64,000 nt of DNA from Pycnococcus provasolii. Lineage: Eukaryota > Chlorophyta > Pseudoscourfieldiophyceae > Pseudoscourfieldiales > Pycnococcaceae. The DNA is taken from NCBI GenBank assembly GCA_938743325.2, contig OW568877.1:124001-188000 (forward strand). The letters are read 5' to 3'. Every line of letters begins with the position of its first letter. Within the stretch, counting starts at the first letter, position 1. This document shows positions 55,971-64,000 of this stretch, piece after piece. Under the pieces are notes generated by a model that searched no databases, had not been told where the DNA came from, and saw nothing but the letters and a program-made list of their open reading frames with translations. Made by a program: the position numbers and the translations under genes.

Positions 55971-57377
55971 TTAGCTAAGCTTCGAGACGTCGAAGCCGGG
56001 CATCTCGAACTTCTTCGCGAACGCCTCGACGCGCGTGCGAAGGTTGAGGATGTCCTGGTTCTGCTCGATGCCCTCCATGAACTGCTTGAGCATCTTGCCC
56101 TTCTCCGCCTGGATCTTCAGGCCGATCTGCACAACCTCGTGCAAGAACTCGGCAACCTGAACGAAGTCAGACTCAACGAGGCCGCGGCTCGTCATCGCGG
56201 GCGCGCCAATGCGCACGCCACCTGGGCTGAGCGCGGATGCATCTCCGAACACGGCGTTTTTGTTCAGCGTGATGTGCGCGAGGTCGCACAGCTTCTCCAC
56301 CTTGTTTCCCGTGAGTCCCTGCGGGCGGAGGTCCCAGAGAAGCAGGTGGTTCTCCGTGCCGTCCGTGACGAGCTTGTATCCCTTGCTCATGAGCGAGACG
56401 CCGCACGCCGCGGCGTTCTTCTTCACCTGCACGATATACGTCTTGAACGCCGGCTCGTTCACCTGCTTCAGCGCAACCGCGAGCGCGCCAATCTGGTGGT
56501 TGTGCGGTCCACCCTGCAGCGCGGGGAAAACCGCCATGTCGATGCGCTCCTCGTAGTCGTACACCTGGCCCTCGGGCTCGCCCTTCTTGGACGGGCGCGG
56601 CCCGCGGCGGTAGAACACCATGCCCGCACGCGGTCCACGCAGGCTCTTGTGCGTCGTGGACGTGACGATGTCGCAGTACTCGAACGGGTTGTTCGCCTCC
56701 TGCGCCGCAACGAGTCCGGAGATGTGCGCCATGTCCGCCATGAGGATGGCACCCACCTTGTCGCAGATGGCGCGGAACCTCGCGTAGTCCCAGTCGCGCG
56801 GGTACGCGCTTCCTCCGCAGATGATCATCGCGGGGCGGAAGTCGAGCGCCTTCTCCTCGAGCTTGTCGTAGTCGATGAATCCGGTGGTGCTGTTCACCTT
56901 GTAGGGCAGGGACTCGAAGTAGATGGACGTGGCCGAGATGCGCTTACCTCCCGCGGTGTAGTACCCGTGCGTGAGGTGTCCGCCGCTGGGCAGATCGAGT
57001 CCCATGACGCGGTCGTGCGGGCGCAGCAGTCCGGTGTAGACGGCGAAGTTTGCGGGCGATCCGGAGTACGGCTGTACGTTGACGCCCCACTTGGCGTTGT
57101 CGAGGCGGTAGGCGGCGAGCGCGCGGGATCGGCAGAGGTTCTCCACCTGATCGATGACTTCGTTTCCTCCGTAGTACCTCTTTCCCGGCATACCCTCGGA
57201 GTACTTGTTGGTCAAGCACGAGCCGAGCGCCTCCATGACGGCTTGTGAGGTGAAGTTTTCGGACGCGATGAGTTCGATGCCGGTGTACTGGCGTCTCTTC
57301 TCCTTCTGGATGAGCCCGTACACTTCCGGGTCCGCGACATCAAGCGTCTTCAGGCCGTCGGGGAACACGCTCTGCAT
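55971..57377 (-). CDS. SHMT: Serine hydroxymethyltransferase
   Basis: 468 residues from the ATG at 57377. It interconverts serine plus tetrahydrofolate with glycine plus 5,10-methylene-tetrahydrofolate, supplying one-carbon units. Motifs: [11 protein letters not shown] near the start, [19 protein letters not shown], the PLP region [15 protein letters not shown], and [13 protein letters not shown] with Lys244 as the PLP lysine. Length and the lack of a transit peptide point to the cytosolic isoform. Codon use is strongly biased to C/G endings, as in highly expressed genes; this bias also leaves the antisense strand open for 369 codons, which is a shadow. It is convergent with the FNR-like gene. 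Confidence 0.97.
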   Translation of the reverse strand: MQSVFPDGLKTLDVADPEVYGLIQKEKRRQYTGIELIASENFTSQAVMEALGSCLTNKYSEGMPGKRYYGGNEVIDQVENLCRSRALAAYRLDNAKWGVNVQPYSGSPANFAVYTGLLRPHDRVMGLDLPSGGHLTHGYYTAGGKRISATSIYFESLPYKVNSTTGFIDYDKLEEKALDFRPAMIICGGSAYPRDWDYARFRAICDKVGAILMADMAHISGLVAAQEANNPFEYCDIVTSTTHKSLRGPRAGMVFYRRGPRPSKKGEPEGQVYDYEERIDMAVFPALQGGPHNHQIGALAVALKQVNEPAFKTYIVQVKKNAAACGVSLMSKGYKLVTDGTENHLLLWDLRPQGLTGNKVEKLCDLAHITLNKNAVFGDASALSPGGVRIGAPAMTSRGLVESDFVQVAEFLHEVVQIGLKIQAEKGKMLKQFMEGIEQNQDILNLRTRVEAFAKKFEMPGFDVSKLS

Positions 57378-58782
57378 GATTGATGTGAGTGTGATGTGAT
57401 CTAAAACAAAAATCGGTGGTGATCCGGTGACGTCGATGCCAATGATGGGACGAAAAGGGACGGACGATCGCCGCCGGTTTAACCAAGGGGAGAGGAGAGT
57501 GGGTAGACTACCGTAACTATGAGCAAGGGGAAGGAACCGGTATCCCCCCCCCGGTCCCTGGATGGTCTCTTCTCTCTTTCCGCCCGCTCATCGCTTTTTT
57601 TGGGGGGTTCGTCAATTCGCTTTTCCCGTGTCTGCCTGTCTGCTGTCTGGTATTTATTGGTTGCGTTGCTTGGTTTGGTTCGGTTGGTAATTACCAACTA
57701 TTACAGTACTTGGTGACTTCCCTGCGTTGTTTTTTTTTTTTTTTTTTTTTTTTTTTCACCGTCGGTATTAATATGAATAACTTTTCTAAGCACCGGGTAG
57801 GTGAGCGAAGATTTTTTGGGAGCTGATAAACTTGATCCTACGATCGTGGAGGTGGTCGGAAATGTCGGAACACCCCAAATGTCGAAGCACCTGGTCGGCA
57901 GGCTGCGGGAAAGCCGGGAAAGTGGGAAACACCGGCGCCACTGCGCCTTTCGGTCGAAGCCCTCTGAAATCATCAAATGGAAACACACACAGAAGCCAAC
58001 GATGGCACAGGTAAAAGACAATAATAAAAACTTAAAAAGTAGGGAATTACCACGGCAGACCCAACAAACCACGAGAAATACATAGTCTAAGGACTACCTT
58101 TACGACGGAGGGATCCGCCATTGCATGGTTTGACGTGCTGTGAAGACGACGACGCCCACGGGAAACGGAACGAAATGCCGAATTGAATAGAAAGGAGAGG
58201 AAGGCGAGCGCAGAGAAGCTCACTCATCCGAGAGCTCATGCAAATCCGCGTGCAAGTAAGTGCCCTTCAAGGGATCCCCTCCCCTCCCTCTCGCCAGGTC
58301 CTCTCGCCTTGTTTTTGATCTGGCTGTCTGGGAGAGCTCCAACCCAAACTCCATCGCAAACGAAATACAGTAAAAACTTTTTAGGCGCCACCCAGTATGT
58401 ACTCTCAACTGGATCCTAGACTAGGAGTAGTACTGGTGGTAGGACAAAACCTCGCTTTGTCCTTCCTTTCCGCTACCCTACGCTGCCCTTCGCCGGACCG
58501 GACCTGTTCTGAGCTCCGGCCCCCCTACTTCCTAAGGCTATTAGGCGCGATCGCATCACGCGCCTTCATCCCCATCCGCCATCCCCACCCGCCTCTTCTT
58601 AAGGCTCTTCATTAAGCCTCCTCTCTGTCTCACAGGGGAGGATCACTCGCAGCGGCCGACACTCGTTGCGTCCCACAAGCGACCCTGCTTATCGATTGCC
58701 GTTCCTTGTGATTGACTGCCGTTGTCGTCTGGTTTGGGTTGGGTTGGTGTTGCAACATTATTAGGAATTCATTACGACTATT
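57378..58782. other. Long intergenic region between SHMT and the GT29 gene
   Basis: This 1.4-kb stretch has no supported gene. It contains a run of 27 T at 57730-57756, short open frames without domains, and a C/T-rich block at 58270-58330. A TAGTCTAAGGACTACC palindromic piece lies near 58082-58098, and C-rich sequence appears near the 3' end. The long T run would be a poly(A) tail on the minus strand, as left by retroposition, but no parent sequence was recognised. Confidence 0.45.
57730..57756 (-). repeat. Poly(T) run of 27, possible poly(A) tail on the minus strand
   Basis: Uninterrupted T homopolymer in otherwise mixed sequence. It could be slippage or the tail of a retroposed sequence reading on the minus strand from ~58080. 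Confidence 0.6.
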
Positions 58783-60663
58783 ATGGACACGGAAGGAAAG
58801 CACCGCGCGGAGCGGCCGACGCTCTGGCAGCGCATCACGCCAGAACTCATGTACTGCTTCCTCTTTGGCGCACTCGTACGTTATCTTCGGACGGATCTGC
58901 GGATTCGGAACACGTCGTGCTCTACGGAGCGAACGTACCGAACCACACCGACAGAACCGATCGCTCACCAAAAACACAATTCACACACACTTACCTAGTT
59001 CACACTCGTTCTGGAGGAGACGCTCTTCCGCAGCGGGTATCACCCCGCAGCTGTGAAGATCAACCCCAACTTACTCAAGTCCGCCGTTCCCAACGACCCA
59101 GAGCTCGAATCGCTGCTGAACATTCACGAGCTGCGGAAGCAAAATGCCGAGCAGCAGAAGGCGCTGCAGAGTGCGCGCGAACAGTTCGAGGCACTCGAGG
59201 AGAAGTACCGAACGCTTGAGGGAGACTTCCACGCGGCTGTCAGCTCCAAGCGACAGGTGGACCCCAACGCGCCGCGCATCCCGCTCTCCGCAGACTGCGT
59301 GCTCGCCGTGCGCGCCGCGCGCGCGCGCGCATGCCCGTGCGACAAGTCGATGTGCCCCGTCTTCTTCAAGGGCGAGCGGTGCGACTTCCCGCAGGAAAAC
59401 ATCCCGCAGTGCCTTGCGGCATGGAGGCCGCCGTACGCGGAGGATGTGCCGTACACGCTCAACCGCGAGTCGATCCTCGAGCGTGGAGACTCGGAGCGCA
59501 TGGTGCTCGACCTTGGCACGTACCAGAACGAGCTCATGCGCCTCGAGTTCACGCAAGACCTGCTCGGCCTTCTGCCCGCGCGCGCATCCATTCGCAACGA
59601 CACGTACCGAAGCTGCGCGATGGTTGGCTCGAGCGACATCCTTCTGCGCGAGTACCTCGGCGACGAGATCACGGACCACGACCTCGTCATCCGCTTCAAC
59701 GGCGCGACGACCAAGGGTTACGAGAAGCACGTCGGGCGCGTGACGAACATCCGATTCGTCACCAGCAACTGGCTCGGATTCCGCGAGTTCCCGCAGGAGA
59801 CGGTGATCCACCTCGACGACCACACCGGCGACCCTCTGTGGCAGTGTGACGTGCAGACGGAGTGCACGAACTCGACCACCACGATCTGGAAGTTTGTCGA
59901 AGAGCTCAAGTTGTTCCGAGAGCTGCGCGTCACTTCTCTGCACCCCAAGGTTGGACGGTGGCTCAACACGCCGTACAACAGCGGCCGCGAGGTGGGCCGC
60001 GCGTCGACGGGATTCAAGGTGATGATGCTGCTCATGAACGTCTGCCAGAAGGTTGACATGTACGGATTCGCGGGCACGGAATTCAAGCGGTATTACGATG
60101 CTGGCAAGATCCAGGAGCAATTCGCCGCGGCTGTTTCCAAGTGGATCCAGGAGCACCGCGCAGGCGAGCCTGTTTCTTACCCGTACGCCTCGAACAACTT
60201 CCGCCGGCGGCTGACGGAGGACGTCAAGAAGACGTCCGCATCATCATCACGGCGTCTGGCTAGCATGCCCGCGATGAAGCGTCGTGCGGCGACCGCGGAT
60301 GAGCTGGCGTCGGAGGAGGCTGCGGAGATCAGCATGGGTGGTGGTGACAGCATGCCTTCGAACGAGTGGCACTCCGTGCACTCGTCGATGGAGCGTGAGT
60401 CGTGGGATTCATCGAGCGACGGTGCGGGACGTCACCTGCTGGGCAAGAAAGGACGTCCTCGGCCTGTCGTTCCTGCAGCGGCGGCGGCGGCGGCGGCGGG
60501 TGCGGGTGGCGATGCAGGCCACAACGTGGCTTGGGAGCGCGACTGCCAACAACAGCTCGTTGACGTGGGTATGCTTGCCGTGCACGGCGTTCACGTCGAG
60601 TTTCCCACCGAGGAGGCGGCCGCGGAAGCTCAAGCAGCTCTTCAGGCGCAGGTTGTTGGTTAG
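58783..60663 (+). CDS. GT29 sialyltransferase-like glycosyltransferase (two exons)
   Basis: Join 58783-58875 and 58999-60663, 585 residues. Exon 1 gives a short cytosolic tail and, once spliced, completes a type II signal anchor (ELMYCFLFGALFTLVLEE) for the Golgi. A coiled-coil stem follows (nt ~59100-59225, LEEKYRTLEGDF). The catalytic domain carries sialylmotif L (CAMVGSSDILL, DHDLVIRFNGATTKGYEKHVG) near residue 236 and sialylmotif S (GRASTGFKVMMLLMNVCQKVDMYGF) near residue 365. A clear motif VS (H-x4-E) was not found. The C-terminal ~150 residues are Ser/Arg/Ala/Gly-rich and unusual for the family. Family members transfer sialic acid or Kdo-like sugars; the algal donor is unknown. Confidence 0.86.
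58876..58998 (+). other. Spliceosomal intron, 123 bp, phase 0
   Basis: Donor GTACGT at 58876 and acceptor ACCTAG ending 58998. Removing it joins ...FGAL to FTLV... in frame and restores a continuous transmembrane anchor. It is the only well-supported intron in the window. Confidence 0.85.
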
Positions 60664-60958
60664 TGCGTGACGCAGCTTTACCAATTTGGGTATCAATTTG
60701 GGGAGAGAGTGTGTGCGTGTACGTGTGCGCGCGCGTGTGTGTTTGGTGACTTATGATTAAAATCCTTTATTTAATTAAAAAAAAAGAAAATGATTCGGTA
60801 TACATATTTTTTTATGGTGCGCCATTGAACTTTGACCCTTTTTGAAGATCGTTTTGAAAACTTGAGCAAGACCGGGGTCCCAACCCACATCTTTCATGAC
60901 TTTTTTGGGGTTTTCCGACAATCCCGAAAGAAGACCAATCAATCACTTTTTCATCATC
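60664..60958. other. Intergenic region with TG/CG microsatellite
   Basis: GTGTGCGTGTACGTGTGCGCGCGCGTGTGTG at 60710-60740 is a mixed TG/CG repeat, followed by an A/T-rich stretch. No TGTAA was seen; no gene. Confidence 0.5.
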
Positions 60959-61606
60959 ATGGGCTCCGCCTTCTCGCTGACGCAGTGCGGCGCTTGTTTC
61001 GTCGCGCCTCGGCAGAACGACGACGATGCTGGTGGGACTGTGGAGAAAAACGTGCGTGATGAGCAGCACGGAGAAGGGCAGAAGAAGAGCGACGGGTCAT
61101 CTTCTGCTATCATCAGCAAGGAGGAGGAGCTCTTTAGGCACGGGCATGAAGTGCATGTAACCGCCATGGCGGTGACGAGACGCTCGATCGATGACGACCG
61201 GCACGTGTCATTTGAGGTGGGAGTGGGTGGTGCATCGGATGATGAGGATGCGACGTGGGAATGCGTTGCTACGCAAACCAAAGCGAGCGGCGGTCGCAGC
61301 GACTCGCTTGAAAGATTTACATTCTGGGCTGCGCAACCTCAGGAGGAGCCGACGAATGACGATCGACCCGTGCCACCCCAACCTCCAGTCGCAGACGATC
61401 GCGGTAGCATGCATAGGATCATGTATCCAGGTCGCAGGTCCTCTTCTTGCAGCAGCAGTAGTGGGGGCATTCTTTTGAGCAACCGCAGCAGCAGTGACCG
61501 TCGTGGTGGTTGTGGTGGTGGTATGCTCAGCGACCGCAGCGATCGCATCCAGAGTGTTTTGACAACTTTAGCCGAAGACAAGAGCGTTCATTCATTTGAA
61601 GTTTAG
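60959..61606 (+). CDS. Small probably myristoylated and palmitoylated protein, unknown
   Basis: 215 residues from ATG 60959; an upstream in-frame stretch from 60896 is less likely. The start MGSAFS fits the N-myristoylation consensus (Gly2, Ser6), and Cys11 and Cys14 nearby could be palmitoylated, which would anchor the protein to a membrane, for example plasma or flagellar. The rest is polar and probably disordered, with His-, Ser- and Gly-rich stretches and repeated SSSDR/NRSSSDR motifs that could be phosphorylated. No enzyme domain is visible. TGTAA (61633-61637) lies 27 bp after the stop. Confidence 0.6.
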   Translation: MGSAFSLTQCGACFVAPRQNDDDAGGTVEKNVRDEQHGEGQKKSDGSSSAIISKEEELFRHGHEVHVTAMAVTRRSIDDDRHVSFEVGVGGASDDEDATWECVATQTKASGGRSDSLERFTFWAAQPQEEPTNDDRPVPPQPPVADDRGSMHRIMYPGRRSSSCSSSSGGILLSNRSSSDRRGGCGGGMLSDRSDRIQSVLTTLAEDKSVHSFEV

Positions 61607-61632
61607 TAAATGGAATCAATTGATCTTCTTCT

Positions 61633-61637
61633 TGTAA
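61633..61637 (+). promoter_or_regulatory. TGTAA polyadenylation signal
   Basis: Chlorophyte-type signal 27 bp past the stop of the small acylated-protein gene. Confidence 0.5.
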
Positions 61638-61746
61638 CAACTAACTTGTCAACTGGCAACACTGCAACAGTTCTTGGCAACACTCACTCACTTGCTCACT
61701 CAACAACGCACCATCTACACCTGCAAATGGATTCATTCTTTCTTCT

Positions 61747-63270
61747 TCAGCCCGCACGAGTCCCTTCCGTCTGAGCTCGACGACGTCCCATGTCGGCGAG
61801 GCGGAGACGTGCCACATCTGGGTGGCGAACGAGCTCCGCACCGCGATCGCGGGCGGCAGTCACGCTGCTGTCGAACGACTCAACAGCTTTGTAGCTGTAA
61901 CCTAGCTTTTCCTGCGGGAACTCCTGGCCATGGATAGGCGCTTCTCCTGCCTGCCCGGTGAGGATGTTCGCCGTGTTTCGAAGAGCGGCATTGACGACAG
62001 CATCGCCCATCTCTGGCTCGTATCCCTCTTCGAGCATGTCGGCCCACTCCTCCAGTCCCTCCTGGGTTTGCATCAAAACGAAAGAGAGTGCATACACGCG
62101 GTACGGTCCTCCGACGGGTGGGCGGTTGGGCCCGCTGAACGGACGCACGTACATGCGGCCGAAGAACAAGCCCGGCATTTCCGGCACTTCGCGAATCTCG
62201 TCGCGGTAGTCTGGGAAAGAGCCTGGCATGGTCCCAAGGGTGTACAACTGGCTGACTCCGCTCCAGTACGGGTCAATTGGGTACTGCACGAGCATTGTGC
62301 TCTCACTCGTGTTCAGCCACGAGCGTCCTAATCCCAGGTACCCAGGTACCGTCTCTGTCCCAAACCCGGCAATGTTCACAAGATTGTTCATTTTTCCCTC
62401 AAAGGGGGTGAACACCTTTCCGTCCCACGGCATTCCCTCTGCCTGACGCGCACGATCATCGACACGGGAACCAACAACACAGCCACGCGTCTTTCCTTTT
62501 GGCATTTTCCCAGTGAGCGGATATGACGTCTTAAAGAACTCCGTCGCGACGTCGCGCGTCATGTTTGCAAAGAAGTGACGGCACAGCGCATCTGTTGACG
62601 TGAACTTACCCAAAGGAAGCGTGATGGAGACGTCTCCAGTTTTGCGATCACGTTTCGGACTCAGGTCTCCAACGTTGGCAAACGGGGATTGCTTGTACTC
62701 TTTGATGATCGACCACGCGAGTTCCTGATTTTTGATGTCGTAATTCTTCACCTCGAAGGGCTTTGCGGTTGTCTGCGAATCATCTAACCCAAACGCTTCA
62801 GGCAGTTTGTAGTAGCTCCACTCGTCCGAGGGAGGTAGTTCGCTGGGACGTAAATCACACTGGCACACTTCCTTGGCCCTGCTGAGGTAGTACTCACCGC
62901 ATGTCATGTTGAAATTCATCCGGCATACAGGCTGACCTAGAAGTTCACCTCCGAACATGAACGGAATCGCGTTCACAAATTGGTAGCCTCCGTCGAGAAT
63001 CACTGGCGGCTTCTCACCGCGGAGACCCGCATCGTCCTCGACGACGTCCGCACCAGCAGCACTTTGTTCTTCTTCGTCACGCCTGTTACGCACCACGGCA
63101 TCGAAGAAACCCGCAAGCGGCTGAGACGACGACTGAGACGCCTCTTCATCTAATTCTGGCACAGGACTTGCTGTGCTCTGCGCACGAGTCGCCGGCGCGA
63201 CCGCGAGCACGACGACGGTCATTGCGACGGCGAGCAGCATCTTCCTGTTCATCTTCATCTTCGCGGACAT
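61747..63270 (-). CDS. Secreted protein of unknown function, conserved-looking
   Basis: 507 residues from the ATG at 63270; in-frame sequence to 63372 lacks leader character. The start MSAKMKMNRKMLLAVAMTVVVLAVAPATRAQ is a clean signal peptide with cleavage expected after Ala. A disordered acidic region (residues ~35-85) is followed by a globular domain of ~400 residues. That domain has a Cys cluster near its start (CRMNFNMTC, CQCDLR), N-glycosylation sites (NMT, NTS) and many aromatic/Pro turns (PYWSG, PGLFFGRMYVRPFSGP). No transmembrane helix or catalytic motif was recognised. Composition resembles periplasmic or lumenal proteins. It is convergent with the preceding gene. Confidence 0.75.
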   Translation of the reverse strand: MSAKMKMNRKMLLAVAMTVVVLAVAPATRAQSTASPVPELDEEASQSSSQPLAGFFDAVVRNRRDEEEQSAAGADVVEDDAGLRGEKPPVILDGGYQFVNAIPFMFGGELLGQPVCRMNFNMTCGEYYLSRAKEVCQCDLRPSELPPSDEWSYYKLPEAFGLDDSQTTAKPFEVKNYDIKNQELAWSIIKEYKQSPFANVGDLSPKRDRKTGDVSITLPLGKFTSTDALCRHFFANMTRDVATEFFKTSYPLTGKMPKGKTRGCVVGSRVDDRARQAEGMPWDGKVFTPFEGKMNNLVNIAGFGTETVPGYLGLGRSWLNTSESTMLVQYPIDPYWSGVSQLYTLGTMPGSFPDYRDEIREVPEMPGLFFGRMYVRPFSGPNRPPVGGPYRVYALSFVLMQTQEGLEEWADMLEEGYEPEMGDAVVNAALRNTANILTGQAGEAPIHGQEFPQEKLGYSYKAVESFDSSVTAARDRGAELVRHPDVARLRLADMGRRRAQTEGTRAG

Positions 63271-63505
63271 GTTGTTGCTGTTGTTGTTGTCGTACGAGGT
63301 TGTGAAAGACGAATAATGTGACACGATGTACGGGAAGGGAAGGGAAAGGGAAGGCGAGAAACCAAAGCGCACTTCTTCTAAGGAAGGGAGGGGCAGAGGA
63401 GGCCGAGGGGGAAATTCAGTGGTCCGAGAAATATCAACGGGAACCGATCAAGGGAACAGAACAAGGGAACCGATTCGTGTTCGCTTTCGGGTTTCGGCTT
63501 TCGGG

Positions 63506-63543
63506 TAAAAATCTACTGGGTTTGAAAACCCAGTGAATTTTTA
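63506..63543. repeat. 38-nt inverted repeat (hairpin)
   Basis: TAAAAAT-ct-ACTGGGTTT pairs with AAACCCAGT-ga-ATTTTTA around a 2-nt loop: 16 paired bases with a 2-nt internal mismatch. This is the sort of structure left by a snap-back or MITE-type insertion. Confidence 0.8.
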
Positions 63544-63891
63544 CTACTATGGTTAGTCACATACACATTGAGCGTATCATACACAGTCCACTACTGTGAA
63601 GCCTTTTAAGGCACTACTCACATGTATCGACGGTACGCATCATCAGCGTCGTAGTCGTCGCCGATCTCTTTCTTTGCATGATTGTTTGCTCTCTCAGAGA
63701 TTCCTTGGCCACTGACTTGCGAACATACATAACTTCCTCGCTACCTCAAATATCATCTTCTTCTTCCCAGATTCATGAGCACGAGCATAAAAGAGCTGCA
63801 CCTAGGGTTACCCGTAATAATGCTCATCGCATGCTACACCGAGAACACGTGCCCCTGTGTACTTCCGAGCATCTGTGTCGATAGTACATTT

Positions 63892-63922
63892 CGAAGATGA
63901 CACCGCCGCGGTGTCATCTTCG
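63892..63922. repeat. 31-nt near-perfect palindrome
   Basis: CGAAGATGACACCGC and GCGGTGTCATCTTCG are exact reverse complements separated by a single C. It could be a dimeric regulator-binding site or an extruding cruciform. Confidence 0.85.
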
Positions 63923-64000
63923 GCCGTTCCATGTAAGGTCGCGCCCCCTCCTCCTCCAAGAGATATGCCGATCCCTCTTTCCATTTCGCTCCCCGTCTGC

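Larger units (their letters stand above)
63271..64000. other. Intergenic region at the right edge with two hairpins
   Basis: No gene is supported. A GGGAAGGGAAGGGAAAGGGAAGG purine repeat lies at 63330-63356 and TTTCGGGTTTCGGCTTTCGGG at 63485-63505. Two strong inverted repeats follow and are listed separately. Confidence 0.5.

Noticed and set aside
56139-57248. 369-codon plus-strand open frame antisense to SHMT
   Set aside because: It is a shadow of the strongly C/G-ending codon use of SHMT; composition is Arg/Val/Leu/His-rich with no domain, and SHMT itself is unambiguous.
57701-58072. 123-codon minus-strand open frame ending in a poly-Lys run
   Set aside because: The Lys run is the T homopolymer read on the other strand, and the rest has no recognisable domain.
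59071-60156. 361-codon minus-strand open frame antisense to the GT29 gene
   Set aside because: Same cause: GC-biased third positions keep the opposite strand open. The plus strand carries clear sialylmotifs.

Overview
This window reads as nuclear DNA of a green alga (Chlorophyta; a small, intron-poor, prasinophyte-like genome is my best guess, species not determinable). Reasons: long single-exon genes packed tightly on both strands; the pentanucleotide TGTAA, the usual chlorophyte polyadenylation signal, just after many stop codons; an octotricopeptide (OPR)-RAP organelle RNA-binding protein; a very large membrane-anchored SPPP-rich wall-type glycoprotein; and plant-type housekeeping genes (glutamate decarboxylase, SHMT, exportin-1, a plastid-type RelA/SpoT protein). 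One clear spliceosomal intron is visible (58876-58998).

Layout. 3-8516 is the 3' part of a giant surface protein with cadherin/Calx-beta-like repeats, Cys-rich GCC2/GCC3-type repeats and about eight membrane segments. 9179-12631 encodes a secreted protein with two tandem trypsin-like domains and leucine-rich repeats; the second protease domain carries Asn in place of the catalytic Asp. 13052-17883 holds a coiled-coil protein and a convergent EF-hand protein. 17884-19525 is an accessory stretch with a Ty1/copia fossil. 19628-25899 holds a helical unknown, an F-box-like protein and glutamate decarboxylase. 26043-27767 (-) is a paralogous trypsin-like protease. 27957-33547 holds the OPR-RAP gene, a divergently transcribed MFS transporter, and a Tudor-like/RGG protein convergent with the transporter. 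33548-35362 is a small transposon graveyard (Tc1/mariner-type and Ty3/gypsy pieces). 35363-42340 carries exportin-1, an HNH nuclease fossil and the RelA/SpoT protein. 43103-46102 is repeat-rich and includes a compact terminal-repeat element with identical repeats. 46103-57377 contains a small unknown, the 2193-residue Pro-rich glycoprotein, a plastid FNR-like oxidoreductase and SHMT. 58783-63270 carries a spliced GT29 sialyltransferase-like gene, a probably myristoylated small protein and a secreted protein of unknown function.

The genes do not form one pathway. Two themes recur. One is the cell surface and secretory pathway: the giant cadherin-like protein, secreted proteases, the Pro-rich wall protein, the sialyltransferase-like enzyme and the secreted unknown. 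The other is organelle gene control: the OPR-RAP protein, the RelA/SpoT synthetase and the FNR-like enzyme. The most unusual items are the 13 almost identical OPR modules that vary at only a few positions, the protease pair with one predicted inactive domain, the RelA/SpoT protein without its hydrolase motif, and the recent interleaved repeats at 43414-44868.

All domain calls come from reading motifs by eye; no database search was possible.
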